Notes: generated by a model not told the origin, from the letters alone. Counted from the stretch's first letter, positions 1 to 8,191 are shown. The stretch is DNA of 30,056 nt from CBDUUP01 sp965370435 (GCA_965370435.1 CBDUUP010000013.1:1-30056), one strand, 5' to 3'. Translations and numbers: made by a program.

Positions 1-1
1 G

Positions 2-1087
2 GCTATGGAGCTTGATCCTGACGTGGTATTGATGGACATCAATATGCCGGATATGGATGGGATCACGGCCACCGAAGAGATCCGCAGCAAAAAACCTCAT
101 CTTGAGATCGTCATCCTATCGGTACAGAGCGATTCCAACTACATGCGGCGGGCCATGTTGGCTGGGGCGCGCGACTTTCTCACCAAACCCCCCAACGTAG
201 AAGATCTGGTAGGGGCCATTCGCCGAGCTGGAAAGATGGCTCACGAAGAGAGGGCCAAATCTTCGGTCTCCGCCACAACCCAGGCCCCCGGCGCAGATAC
301 CAGGGCGCGGAGCCTGACCGGCGCATACGGCAACGTTGTCGTCATCTACAGCCCCAAAGGCGGAAGCGGGCGCACAACTCTGGCTGCCAACCTGGCCGTA
401 GCGCTGCACAATGATGAAACTCCCGTAGCAATAGTGGATGGCAACTTGCAATATGGAGACGTTTCTTTCTTCTTCAATGAACAGGGAAAGAACAACATTC
501 TAGACCTGGCCACCCGAACCGATGAATTGGACCCCTCGATCATAGACGAGGTGCTCATTCGGCACGAGGCCTCCGGGGTGAAGATTTTGGCCGCCCCTCC
601 GAAGCCAGAACAAGCCGAGAGCGTCAGCGCCGACCAGTTTGCCAACCTGCTCTCGTATTTCCGCCAGCTTTATTCTTACGTGATCGTAGACGCCAACTCC
701 CGTCTTACCGACATCACCCTGGCTGCGTTGGATGAATGTGACGTGGTTATCTTGATCGCCTCCCAGGAAATCCCCACCATCAAGAACCTGCGTTTGTTCC
801 TAGACTTGAGCCATGTGATCGGCCTGGACCCCCGGCGCATTTTAATGATAATGAACAAGTATGATAAGCGCGTGAACATTACCCCAGAAAGGGTGAGCGA
901 GAGCCTCAAACACGAAATCAAGGCTGTCATACCCACTGACGAGAAACTGGTTTTTCCGGCTATGAACCGGGGTGTTCCCTTTATGTTGCAGAGCAAGTCT
1001 CATCCGGTATCGCGAGGGATTCTAAATACGGCCGAAGCCCTCCGCCAGAAGATCGCTGAACTTAAAGATGGCGCAGAGCCGGACTAG
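2..1087 (+). CDS. Receiver domain-CpaE/TadZ-type ATPase, 5' end cut by window
   Basis: Localisation/assembly ATPase of a Tad (Flp) pilus system, acting at the inner face of the membrane. The frame is open to the window start, and the visible protein begins inside a response-regulator receiver domain: DVVLMDINMPDMDG carries the phospho-acceptor Asp and TKPP the conserved Lys. Roughly the first 45 residues of the domain should lie outside the window, so the Met at position 5 is not a credible start. A short linker leads to a ParA/MinD-like ATPase with the deviant Walker A KGGSGRTT at about residue 117 and a VIVDANS segment in the Walker B region. The receiver-ATPase fusion is typical of CpaE/TadZ. 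It is followed 50 nt later by cpaF, tadB and tadC on the same strand, which supports the assignment. Confidence 0.9.
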   Translation, partial: AMELDPDVVLMDINMPDMDGITATEEIRSKKPHLEIVILSVQSDSNYMRRAMLAGARDFLTKPPNVEDLVGAIRRAGKMAHEERAKSSVSATTQAPGADTRARSLTGAYGNVVVIYSPKGGSGRTTLAANLAVALHNDETPVAIVDGNLQYGDVSFFFNEQGKNNILDLATRTDELDPSIIDEVLIRHEASGVKILAAPPKPEQAESVSADQFANLLSYFRQLYSYVIVDANSRLTDITLAALDECDVVILIASQEIPTIKNLRLFLDLSHVIGLDPRRILMIMNKYDKRVNITPERVSESLKHEIKAVIPTDEKLVFPAMNRGVPFMLQSKSHPVSRGILNTAEALRQKIAELKDGAEPD

Positions 1088-1137
1088 GTACGAGCATCAA
1101 AGCAAGACAGGTAGCAATGCTGTTAGGAGTATGAGAA

Positions 1138-2541
1138 ATGTCCTTATTGAAGCGGATTGAAAAAGGTCAGGGAGGGACTCCTTCGAAGGGAGATGAAGGC
1201 GAGGGAGGCGGTTCCCGCCTTTCAGCGCTTCAAGCTCGGCGCGTCTCCGCCCCGGGTGTAAAAAACCAGCAAGATACTTACCTGGATCTTAAAACTCGGG
1301 TTCAAAACCGGCTGCTCGCCGAATTGGACCCCTCCATGGATGTCAGCGCGCAGAGTGACGTGCGCCACACGATCCAGGAGCTATTCGAGCAAATTCTGGT
1401 AGAGGAGAGCATCGTCCTCACTCGCCCGGAACGCCACCGCCTGTTTGAGGCGATTGTGGCCGAAATTCTGGGCTTAGGCCCATTACAACCCTTGCTGGAA
1501 GACCCCACCATCACTGAAATCATGGTCAATGGAGCCAAGAATATCTACGTGGAGCGGGCCGGCAAGATCCATCGGGTGCCGGTGGCTTTTGAGAGCGACG
1601 AACACGTAATGCGCATCATAGACCGCATTGTGGCCCCTCTGGGCCGCCGTATTGACGAATCACAGCCCTACGTAGATGCCCGATTGCAGGATGGCTCTCG
1701 GGTGAACGCCGTCATCCCGCCGATCTCCCTGATCGGGCCGATCTTGACCATCCGTATTTTTGCCAAAAATCCCATCACTGTTGAGCAGCTTATCGGTTTC
1801 GGCACCCTTACGGCGGAAGCCTTACAATTTCTCAAAGCTTGCGTAGAATCACGGCTCAATATTGTGGTTTCTGGCGGCACCGGTTCCGGTAAAACCACCT
1901 TGCTCAACATTCTATCCTCTTTCATCCCTCCCGACGAGCGTATCGTCACTGTCGAGAACGCTGCTGAACTCCAACTGCGCCAGGATCACGTCGTCACCCT
2001 CGAATCCAAACCGCCTAACATTGAAGGCCGAGGCGAGATCACTATTCAACAATTGGTCATCAACACCCTGCGTATGCGCCCTGACCGGGTTATCGTAGGT
2101 GAGATTCGTGGTGAAGAAGCCCTCGACATGCTCCAAGCTATGAATACCGGCCACGATGGTTCCATGACTACCGCTCACTCCAATGGCCCTCGCGATACCC
2201 TGGCCCGCATCGAAACCATGACCATGATGGCTGGCTACGATCTACCCGTACGGGCTATTCGAGAACAAATTGCTTCTGCGGTTGACCTTATCGTTCACCA
2301 GGAACGTATGCGGGATGGATCGCGGAAACTTACCAACATTACCGAAGTCAGCGGGATGGAAGGCGATGTGATCACGATGACCGATCTTTTTGCCTTCGAG
2401 CAGACTGGCTTTGAGGAGGGCAAGGTGATCGGAGCCATGCGTCCTACCGGCTTGCGCCCCAAATTCATGGATAAAATTGAGGCCGCTGGGATCCACCTGC
2501 CAGCCTCAATATTCGGCATTGGCAAGCGGCGCGGTTACTAG
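1138..2541 (+). CDS. cpaF: Tad pilus assembly ATPase CpaF/TadA
   Basis: Hexameric secretion ATPase that powers Tad pilus assembly, of the type II/IV secretion (VirB11/GspE-like) family. The 467-residue protein has a variable N-terminus (residues 1-50), the CpaF N-terminal region ending in LGPLQPLLEDPTITEIMVNG, Walker A GGTGSGKTT at residues 246-254, a RMRPDRVIVGEIRGEE segment (Walker B and Asp box region) and the His box NTGHDGSMTTAHSN. The length is normal for CpaF. The ATG is preceded by TTAGGAG at suitable spacing. It lies between the CpaE-like gene and tadB with short gaps, so a single operon is likely. Confidence 0.96.
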   Translation: MSLLKRIEKGQGGTPSKGDEGEGGGSRLSALQARRVSAPGVKNQQDTYLDLKTRVQNRLLAELDPSMDVSAQSDVRHTIQELFEQILVEESIVLTRPERHRLFEAIVAEILGLGPLQPLLEDPTITEIMVNGAKNIYVERAGKIHRVPVAFESDEHVMRIIDRIVAPLGRRIDESQPYVDARLQDGSRVNAVIPPISLIGPILTIRIFAKNPITVEQLIGFGTLTAEALQFLKACVESRLNIVVSGGTGSGKTTLLNILSSFIPPDERIVTVENAAELQLRQDHVVTLESKPPNIEGRGEITIQQLVINTLRMRPDRVIVGEIRGEEALDMLQAMNTGHDGSMTTAHSNGPRDTLARIETMTMMAGYDLPVRAIREQIASAVDLIVHQERMRDGSRKLTNITEVSGMEGDVITMTDLFAFEQTGFEEGKVIGAMRPTGLRPKFMDKIEAAGIHLPASIFGIGKRRGY

Positions 2542-2573
2542 TACGTATTTAGCAAGTAGAGGAAGGTGTAAGC

Positions 2574-3536
2574 ATGAGTGTGACTGTCTTTGTGGCCATT
2601 GTAGGAGGGGTCTTTGCCCTTCTCTTACTGGGCATTGGCATATACGTCACCACCAGATCCGAACGTTCACTGGTTGAAGACCGGTTGGAACATTTTCTCG
2701 AAGATGAGTTAGAGTTTGCCCAAGAGGGGGAATCCTCCGCGCTGGTTACCGATTGGCTCACAGTTCAAGTGGAGCGAACCTCCTGGGGGGATCGTATCTC
2801 AAAAAATCTGGCCCAGGCAGATGTAAAGCTCAAGGTAGGGGAATATGTCGCTTTACACATTATCGCCGCAGCCGGCGTGGGGGCGCTTGCATGGTTTATC
2901 GGCGGTATGGATTTTATCAGCGGTATAATCGGAATGGTCATCGGTTTCTTCATCCCTCGAACCTTTCTAAAACGATCGCAAGCGAAACGACTCAAGACAT
3001 TCAGCAGCCAACTTCCCGATATGTTGAATCTGGTGGTCAATGGTTTACGAGCTGGTTTTTCCACCATGCAAGCCTTGGAAGCTGTGAGCCGGGAGATGCC
3101 CTCCCCGATCAATGTTGAGTTCCGGCGGGTGGTGCAGGAGATGCAGTTAGGCGTCTCAATGGAGAATTCCCTGGCCAACCTGTTGCGGCGGATTCCCAGC
3201 GACGACCTCGACCTGGTTATAACGGCCATTAACGTTCAGCGGGAGGTTGGCGGTAACCTGGCTGAAATTTTGGAGACCATCTCTCATACTATTCGGGAAC
3301 GGATTAAGATCAAAGGCGATATCCAGGTGCTTGTATCGCAGGTGATTTATTCGGGCCGCTTCCTGTCAATTCTGCCGCTCATCCTCTCCTGTATTCTTTA
3401 TCTGGTGAATAAACCCTATATATCTATGTTCGGCGCTGAACCGAAAATTTGTGGAATCTGCATGGTATCGCTGGCCGCGGGCATGGTTATTGCCGGTTAT
3501 ATCGCTATGAATAAGATTGCTGATATTGAAGTTTAG
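2574..3536 (+). CDS. tadB: Tad pilus inner-membrane platform protein TadB
   Basis: Polytopic platform protein of the Tad pilus, type II secretion system F (GspF) family. The 320-residue product has an N-terminal membrane segment (about 3-24), a cytosolic region, a membrane pair around 92-128, the GspF cytosolic helical domain (LPDMLNLVVNGLRAGFSTMQ onward) and two C-terminal membrane segments (about 262-316). The first gene of a tandem GspF-type pair after cpaF is normally tadB. The start is supported by GAGGAAGG upstream of the ATG, and the gap to cpaF is 32 nt. Confidence 0.92.
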   Translation: MSVTVFVAIVGGVFALLLLGIGIYVTTRSERSLVEDRLEHFLEDELEFAQEGESSALVTDWLTVQVERTSWGDRISKNLAQADVKLKVGEYVALHIIAAAGVGALAWFIGGMDFISGIIGMVIGFFIPRTFLKRSQAKRLKTFSSQLPDMLNLVVNGLRAGFSTMQALEAVSREMPSPINVEFRRVVQEMQLGVSMENSLANLLRRIPSDDLDLVITAINVQREVGGNLAEILETISHTIRERIKIKGDIQVLVSQVIYSGRFLSILPLILSCILYLVNKPYISMFGAEPKICGICMVSLAAGMVIAGYIAMNKIADIEV

Positions 3537-3578
3537 GTTACAAATTGACTACTGAAAGATAGAAAAGGAGATTGAACG

Positions 3579-4559
3579 ATGGACCCGATCCTTTTATGTG
3601 TTGGTGGAGTAATATTGGTGGGAATTTTAGCAGGCGCGTTCTTTTTGGTGAGGATTGGTCTGAGATCCTCTCAAGACGAAGACCCATTAGCCGCGCGCAT
3701 GGCTGAATTCGCCGACAGCGGTGAAGCGGTCACCCTCGAAGATGTGGAAATGTCTCAGCCTTTCTCTGAACGCATCTTGATTCCATTCGCTCAGAAAATG
3801 GGGGAATTTGCTCTACGCTTCACTCCCCAAGCTGCCCTGGAAGACACCGCCAAGAAAATTGAAATGGCGGGAAATCCTCGCGGAATGGACCCCACCGTCT
3901 TTATGGCAGCCCGATTTATTGTGGGGATTGGTCTGGGCGTACTTTTGTTTGTGGTTTTCTTTATAGTGAAAGGATCTAATCCGTCCATGAATCCTTTTGC
4001 GATTCGTCAAATTGGGATTGTGGTGGCCGCTTCTGCGTTTGGTTTCTACGTTCCGGGACTAATGCTGCAGAGCAAGATCAACAGCCGCCAGGAATCGATC
4101 CGTAAATCCTTGCCCGATGCTCTGGATTTGCTCACCATTTGTGTGGAAGCAGGGTTGGGTTTCGACCAGGCCATGCAGAAAGTTAACGAGAAATGGGATG
4201 ACGACCTCTCGATAGCCTTTGGCCGCGCCCTTCAGGAGATTGCCCTGGGAAAGACCCGCCGGGATGCATTGCGATCTATGGATGGACGCATCGGTTTGTC
4301 GGAGATGACCAGTTTTATCGCCGCTATCATTCAAAGCGAACAGTTGGGCGTCAGCATGGCTAAAGTATTACGCATCCAGTCGGATGACATGCGAATTAGA
4401 CGCCGCCAAAGAGCTGAGGAGGCGGCCCAAAAAGCGCCCGTCAAAATGCTCTTCCCCATGGCAATATTGATATTCCCTTCCATTATGATCGTTCTGCTTG
4501 GCCCCGCCGGGCTTATTATGATGCAATCCGCCTTGGGCGATATGTTCTTTGGTCAGTAA
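3579..4559 (+). CDS. tadC: Tad pilus inner-membrane platform protein TadC
   Basis: Second GspF-family platform protein, thought to form a complex with TadB. The 326 residues show an N-terminal membrane segment (about 2-25), two central ones (about 106-130 and 146-163), the GspF domain beginning SLPDALDLLTICVEAGLGFD, and a C-terminal hydrophobic segment (about 289-315). AAAAGGAG lies just upstream of the ATG. It follows tadB by 42 nt. No pilin (flp) or prepilin peptidase gene is seen downstream, so those must lie outside the window, probably upstream. Confidence 0.92.
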   Translation: MDPILLCVGGVILVGILAGAFFLVRIGLRSSQDEDPLAARMAEFADSGEAVTLEDVEMSQPFSERILIPFAQKMGEFALRFTPQAALEDTAKKIEMAGNPRGMDPTVFMAARFIVGIGLGVLLFVVFFIVKGSNPSMNPFAIRQIGIVVAASAFGFYVPGLMLQSKINSRQESIRKSLPDALDLLTICVEAGLGFDQAMQKVNEKWDDDLSIAFGRALQEIALGKTRRDALRSMDGRIGLSEMTSFIAAIIQSEQLGVSMAKVLRIQSDDMRIRRRQRAEEAAQKAPVKMLFPMAILIFPSIMIVLLGPAGLIMMQSALGDMFFGQ

Positions 4560-4595
4560 TAATATCCAAAAACACCTACCCGGTAATATTTGGTA

Positions 4596-5318
4596 ATGCC
4601 CATAATTGAGGCAAAGCTACCCTCAGCATATCGTCTTTACCGGTGGCTCTGGACCAGCCTGGATTGGCTCTATCCACCGCGCTGTGGGGGATGTGACGCC
4701 CCGGCGGATCGTTGGTGTTTGGAATGCCAACGCAATGCGAAGATCATCACGCCTCCCACTTGTGACCGTTGTGGTAAACCTGGCCTGGCAGGGACTTGCC
4801 ATTTCTGCCGGCAAGCGCCCCCGCATTTCACCCTGGTTAAGTCCTGGGCGATATTTGAGGGGCCTGTGCGGAATGCCATACACCGCCTCAAGTACAAAAG
4901 AGATGTAGCCCTAGGAGAGGCGCTGGCCCGGATGCTCATCCAAACGTTGGTCAATCTGGCTTGGGAGATTGATCTGGTGATCCCGGTGCCGCTGGGGAAA
5001 TCCCGGCTTGCCGAGCGGGGGTATAACCAGGCTGCTTTGCTGGCCCGGCCGCTGGCGTTGGCAATGCGCTTGCCCTACCAACCTCCGGCGCTCCACAGGA
5101 TGCGGGAAACTCGGACTCAAGTGGGTCTTTCGATCATTGAGCGGCGGTTGAATGTGGATGGCGCTTTTCAGGCGGATACCGCTTTAGCTGAAGGCCGGTC
5201 GGTTTTAATTGTGGATGATGTGATGACTACCGGCGCGACCCTTAACGCTTGCGCCGGCGCTTTACTGGATGCTGGAGCGAAGCATGTCTTGTCCCTCACC
5301 CTGGCGAGAGTGTCTTAG
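4596..5318 (+). CDS. comFC: ComF-family amidophosphoribosyltransferase-like protein
   Basis: ComFC-type protein, linked in other bacteria to DNA uptake and processing during natural transformation. It has an N-terminal double zinc ribbon (CGGC, CLEC, then CDRC and CHFC within the first ~70 residues) and a phosphoribosyltransferase domain with the PRPP-binding motif VLIVDDVMTTGAT near the C-terminus. The RLAERGYNQAALLA segment is the usual ComF signature. The start chosen is the ATG at 4596; a TTG two codons upstream is possible but neither has a clear Shine-Dalgarno. It begins 36 nt after tadC, and pilus plus comF genes together would fit DNA uptake, but the link is an inference. Confidence 0.9.
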   Translation: MPIIEAKLPSAYRLYRWLWTSLDWLYPPRCGGCDAPADRWCLECQRNAKIITPPTCDRCGKPGLAGTCHFCRQAPPHFTLVKSWAIFEGPVRNAIHRLKYKRDVALGEALARMLIQTLVNLAWEIDLVIPVPLGKSRLAERGYNQAALLARPLALAMRLPYQPPALHRMRETRTQVGLSIIERRLNVDGAFQADTALAEGRSVLIVDDVMTTGATLNACAGALLDAGAKHVLSLTLARVS

Positions 5319-5355
5319 ATGTTATGTCAAGCATGAATTACAGGTTGATGTTCGC

Positions 5356-5447
5356 CAACCTTGCGAAGGTTGTTTTGCAAAATCACTTATTTTGCCCTCG
5401 AGAACCGAGTTTTTAACAGGTTTGAAGCCTGAGCAACCTTCGCAAGG
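5356..5447. repeat. Inverted repeats in comFC-hpf intergenic region
   Basis: The 244-nt gap between comFC and hpf holds a short palindrome, CAACCTT-GCG-AAGGTTG (5356-5372), and a second copy of its core in the opposite orientation (CAACCTTCGCAAGG, 5434-5447). The two copies could pair across a 61-nt spacer. A related element (CCCAACCT-5 nt-AGGTTGGG) sits at 7301-7321. No gene is seen in the gap. Either a dispersed extragenic palindrome or a weak terminator for the Tad-comFC operon is possible. Confidence 0.55.
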
Positions 5448-5510
5448 CTTAGCGCAGCTCTGCGATTTAGCCGTGACAGATTATTAGATATTTTCTAACA
5501 AATCAAATAC

Positions 5511-5539
5511 TTGGCGTAAAATTAGGAGTTTTGTAATTA
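5511..5539 (+). promoter_or_regulatory. Possible hpf promoter
   Basis: TTGGCG (5511-5516), a 17-nt spacer and TAATTA (5534-5539), placed 24 nt before the hpf start codon. The -35 box is a fair match to the housekeeping consensus and the -10 box is weak, so this is only a candidate. Confidence 0.3.
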
Positions 5540-5562
5540 TTCTTGTGAAATAAGGAGATACG

Positions 5563-6135
5563 ATGAGCATTGAAGTTGAAGTTCATGGCCGGAACATGGA
5601 GGTTTCCGACCGACTCTATGATTACGTGACCAAAAAGGTCTCGAAACTCGACCGGTATCTGAACAGCATAGAAGAGGCCACGGTTGAGCTTTCCCACGTG
5701 AAATCGGCCCGCAGCGCCTCTGACCGCCAGGTCGCCCAAATCACAGTGCGCGCTAAACGCACCATGTTCCGGGCTGAAGAGCGCTCGGATGACATTTTCG
5801 CCGCGGTGGATGGCGCGCTGGAAAGGATGCAGCGCCAGATCAGCAAATTCAAAGGCAAGCAGAAGAAAAGGCGGGGGGATGGCCTCTCGATTGGGGAGGC
5901 GGTTCTTGAAGATGTGCCTGTTGATGCAGACGATGAAACCGGCGATTTACCCATCATCATCCGGCGTAAGCGTTTTACCCTCATCCCTATGGATGAGATA
6001 GACGCCATAGAGCAGATGAGCCTGCTGGGGCATGATAAATTTTTCGTTTTCTACAATATCAACACTAATTCCATCAATGTCCTTTACCAGCGACGCGATG
6101 GCAACTATGGTTTGATAGAAGCTGAAATCGGATAG
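5563..6135 (+). CDS. hpf: Ribosome hibernation promoting factor, long form
   Basis: Binds the ribosome in resting cells and promotes 100S dimers; cytoplasmic. The 190-residue product has the N-terminal S30AE/RaiA domain (MSIEVEVHGRNMEVSDRL to about residue 100) with a basic patch FKGKQKKRRG, an acidic linker (about 118-132) and the C-terminal dimerisation domain (RKRFTLIPMDEIDAIEQM through YQRRDGNYGLIE). The presence of both domains makes it the long HPF type. AAGGAG lies 5 nt before the ATG. It appears to be a single-gene unit, closed by a strong terminator 41 nt downstream. Confidence 0.95.
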   Translation: MSIEVEVHGRNMEVSDRLYDYVTKKVSKLDRYLNSIEEATVELSHVKSARSASDRQVAQITVRAKRTMFRAEERSDDIFAAVDGALERMQRQISKFKGKQKKRRGDGLSIGEAVLEDVPVDADDETGDLPIIIRRKRFTLIPMDEIDAIEQMSLLGHDKFFVFYNINTNSINVLYQRRDGNYGLIEAEIG

Positions 6136-6176
6136 GTTTACCTAAAATATAATTCCTCTGTGTTCACGACCCTTAC

Positions 6177-6224
6177 AAAGGATTGCCCATCTTCTAAATT
6201 GACATGGGCAATCCTTTTATATTT
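6177..6224 (+). terminator. Intrinsic terminator after hpf
   Basis: A perfect 14-bp stem, AAAGGATTGCCCAT (6177-6190) with its complement at 6204-6217, a 13-nt loop and a T-rich tail on the plus strand. The A/T-rich flank on both sides means it may also work in the minus direction. Confidence 0.85.
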
Positions 6225-6280
6225 TCAGAATATACTTGGAAAATGAAGGGTGTGAGAGATAAGCAGTTAAGGTGAATGGG

Positions 6281-6320
6281 AATAAAAATGCGGCACGCTG
6301 GTCTAATGCCAGCGTGCCGC
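6281..6320 (-). terminator. Intrinsic terminator of the CNBD operon
   Basis: A perfect 12-bp GC-rich stem (GCGGCACGCTGG, 6290-6301, with complement 6309-6320) and 7-nt loop. Read on the minus strand it is followed by ATTTTTATT. It lies 51 nt beyond the stop codon of the 71-residue ORF and faces the hpf terminator, as expected for convergent units. Confidence 0.85.
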
Positions 6321-6371
6321 ATGGTATTGTTCGATAGATGAATAAGTACTTGATGTAATTTGGCCCTGAGA

Positions 6372-6587
6372 TTATTCTTTTTCTTCCTCCGGCGTAAGCG
6401 GACGGCAGGTAGCGTGCAGGAACTGGAAATCACCCCGGGCGGGCATCAGTTCCAGCACCTCTGTGATGACAAAAGTATCTTCGCCTAGTCGGATGCGTTT
6501 ACCCACCTCAGGCTGGTCTTTGAGATTGAGGATCGCGCCGGGGTGGTCTATCCCTTTGACCACGTAACTAACTTTATATACAGTCAT
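6372..6587 (-). CDS. Conserved-looking small protein, 71 residues, function unknown
   Basis: I do not recognise a named family. The protein starts MTVYKVSYVVKGIDHPGAI, is soluble, has no signal peptide or Cys cluster apart from one late Cys, and ends in an acidic tail (TPEEEKE). The start at 6587 is chosen because GGGAGGG lies just upstream; a longer reading frame exists but would overlap the upstream gene and lacks a ribosome site. Its ATG comes 1 nt after the stop codon of the cyclic-nucleotide-binding gene, which implies co-translation and a shared role. The fold looks like a small beta-rich domain with GKRIRLGEDTFVITEVLEL in the middle. Confidence 0.75.
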   Translation of the reverse strand: MTVYKVSYVVKGIDHPGAILNLKDQPEVGKRIRLGEDTFVITEVLELMPARGDFQFLHATCRPLTPEEEKE

Positions 6588-6588
6588 T

Positions 6589-7041
6589 TTATCCCTCCCG
6601 CTGCCTTTCGTTGAGATTCCGGTGGCGCAGCTTGAAGGATAGATCGGCGGCGATGTTGCGCATGACGATGTATCCAATGCGAGTTTGCTGTTCACACAGG
6701 GCGTCGAAGTCCGCCTTACGGATCACCTGAACGATGGTTGGATCCTCAATGGCGCGAACCGTTGCGGAGCGTTTCCCTTCATCCACCAGGGACATTTCGC
6801 CGATGGTCTGTCCGGCGCCCATGTTGACGAGCACGTGATCGGAGTTTCCCTCCCTTTCTACGACCACCTCAACAAAACCCTCGTGGATGATGTATAGCTC
6901 ATTGCCAGGTTCGCCCTGTTTGGCCAGGGTTTCTCCTTTGCTCAGTCGTTTCTCCTGGCAAAGGGCCAACAGTGCATCATATTCCTGGTCGTTGAGACCT
7001 ACGAAAAAATCGATACTGCCTAATACTTCTTTCAAGTCCAT
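6589..7041 (-). CDS. Cyclic nucleotide-binding domain protein
   Basis: Single cNMP-binding domain of the CAP/PKA regulatory family, 150 residues, with no helix-turn-helix after it. The beta-roll includes KGETLAKQGEPGNELYIIHEG and the phosphate-binding cassette IGEMSLVDEGKRSATV, with the Glu and Arg-Ser-Ala-Thr that normally contact the cyclic phosphate. It is too short to be a CRP-type DNA-binding regulator, so it is more likely a stand-alone sensor acting through a partner. The start at 7041 is preceded by GAGGAGG; eight extra upstream codons are open but would swallow that site. The 71-residue gene follows after 1 nt. Confidence 0.85.
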   Translation of the reverse strand: MDLKEVLGSIDFFVGLNDQEYDALLALCQEKRLSKGETLAKQGEPGNELYIIHEGFVEVVVEREGNSDHVLVNMGAGQTIGEMSLVDEGKRSATVRAIEDPTIVQVIRKADFDALCEQQTRIGYIVMRNIAADLSFKLRHRNLNERQREG

Positions 7042-7074
7042 GCCGCAGCCTCCTCTGGGGAGCAACTCAATGAA

Positions 7075-7093
7075 CGTTATCCCGAGGATAACG
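7075..7093. promoter_or_regulatory. Palindrome upstream of the CNBD gene, possible operator
   Basis: CGTTATCC-CGA-GGATAACG is a perfect 8-bp inverted repeat located 34 nt upstream of the CNBD start codon. The size and symmetry fit a dimeric repressor site or a leader hairpin. No T-run follows, so a terminator is unlikely. Confidence 0.45.
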
Positions 7094-7300
7094 GTTTGCT
7101 TACGCTGTGATTGACGGTAATGAGACTGAAAGTATCATAACATGCAAACCATCAATCACCTATATTGTACGTTTCTTCTTATTAGTTGGCAACCCAAAGT
7201 ATGCACTTGTATGGAGTTTATGGAGAACCTCCCACGGGTTGTTTCTATAATAATTCGATCTGCTTTCGCCAGATTTGAACTTGAATCGGACTAATTCCAG

Positions 7301-7321
7301 CCCAACCTGTGGAAGGTTGGG
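7301..7321. repeat. Short palindrome related to the 5356 element
   Basis: CCCAACCT-GTGGA-AGGTTGGG is a perfect 8-bp stem with a 5-nt loop. It shares the CAACCT...AGGTTG arms with the element at 5356-5372 but not the loop. It lies in the 432-nt divergent gap between the CNBD gene and folE, where I see no gene; a 63-residue minus-strand ORF here lacks a ribosome site and family features. Confidence 0.45.
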
Positions 7322-7407
7322 TATCTCCCCAGCAGTTTTGGGTGAATACAACTCAATTGAGAAGCTATTTACGGATTCTGATGATCTACTCCACCCAACA
7401 CTGCGGG

Positions 7408-7443
7408 TATAATACGGTGTGTCCCTACCCGATAGGGGTAGGG
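7408..7443 (+). promoter_or_regulatory. folE -10 box and leader hairpin
   Basis: A perfect TATAAT (7408-7413) is followed, close to the expected transcription start, by an 8-bp hairpin CCCTACCC-5 nt-GGGTAGGG (7423-7443) and then the folE ribosome site. No good -35 hexamer is visible. The hairpin may stabilise the 5' end or be regulatory; no known riboswitch fold is evident. Confidence 0.5.
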
Positions 7444-7473
7444 CACAATTTAAATTAGCTTGGAGATACCGGA

Positions 7474-8109
7474 ATGTCAGAACAAAAAGAGGTTGTTATC
7501 GAAATCGCCGAATTGTTGGAAGGGACTGAAATTGATAACCAGGCGATCGAAGAGTCTGTCCGCACATTGCTGAATGCAATTGGCGAAGACCCCGAGCGGG
7601 AAGGTCTCAGGCGCACCCCGGAGCGCGTCGCCCGCATGTACCACGAACTGCTGTCGGGATATTACCAGGACCCTTGGGCGCTCATTAACGATGCCATTTT
7701 CAACGTGCCTTATGACGAGATGGTGCTGGTGCGGGACATTGAATTCTACAGCCTGTGCGAACATCACTTATTGCCTTTTGTGGGCCGCGCCCACGTCGCC
7801 TATATCCCCAACGGTTCGATTTTGGGCCTCTCCAAGATTCCCCGCATAGTAGATCTTTTCGCCCGCCGAGTGCAAATTCAAGAGCGCATGACCCGCCAGA
7901 TCGCTGAATTTCTGCTGGCGGTCCTTGAACCGAAGGGAGTCGCCGTGGTGGTGGAAGGGCTGCATCTCTGCTCCATGATGCGCGGGGTGAAAAAGCACAG
8001 CGCCCGGATGACGACCTCCGCCATGTTGGGGATTTTCCGCACCAACCTCGCTACTCGCCAGGAGTTCCTGGATAATATTTCGCGGGGGGCGACTTCGTTG
8101 GAATTCTAG
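7474..8109 (+). CDS. folE: GTP cyclohydrolase I, type IA
   Basis: Converts GTP to 7,8-dihydroneopterin triphosphate, the first step of folate biosynthesis; homodecameric cytosolic enzyme. The 211 residues include the N-terminal helix region, RRTPERVARMYHELLSGY, the zinc ligands C95, H98 (SLCEHHLLPF) and C166 (LHLCSMMRG), and KIPRIVDLFARRVQIQERMT with the substrate-binding GLSK. All zinc ligands are present, so it is the zinc-dependent type IA and not FolE2. GGAG precedes the ATG. The pathway partner folB lies convergently 130 nt downstream. Confidence 0.97.
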   Translation: MSEQKEVVIEIAELLEGTEIDNQAIEESVRTLLNAIGEDPEREGLRRTPERVARMYHELLSGYYQDPWALINDAIFNVPYDEMVLVRDIEFYSLCEHHLLPFVGRAHVAYIPNGSILGLSKIPRIVDLFARRVQIQERMTRQIAEFLLAVLEPKGVAVVVEGLHLCSMMRGVKKHSARMTTSAMLGIFRTNLATRQEFLDNISRGATSLEF

Positions 8110-8127
8110 GGGACGGTGGATGGGGAA

Positions 8128-8191
8128 GCGAGTGTGCAAGTTGGCAAGTAGGCAGGTAAGCAAGTGGGCAAGTTTGCGAGTTGGCAAGGAA
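8128..8191. repeat. Phased degenerate octamer tandem repeat, 8 units
   Basis: Eight consecutive 8-nt units of consensus GCAAGTTG/GCAAGTAG begin 19 nt after the folE stop codon. Every unit starts GC and most read GCAAGT, with substitutions at the last two positions. It fills much of the 130-nt gap between the convergent folE and folB genes. It resembles short tandemly repeated intergenic sequences known from filamentous cyanobacteria. I infer no coding function. Confidence 0.8.

Noticed and set aside
4590..4596. TTG at 4590 as the comFC start
   Set aside because: The ATG two codons later is more probable; neither has a clear ribosome site, so the choice remains uncertain.
7160..7351. 63-residue minus-strand ORF in the divergent gap before folE
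   Set aside because: No Shine-Dalgarno or family features, and it spans the short palindrome at 7301.
8128..8191. CRISPR array
   Set aside because: The unit is 8 nt with no spacers.
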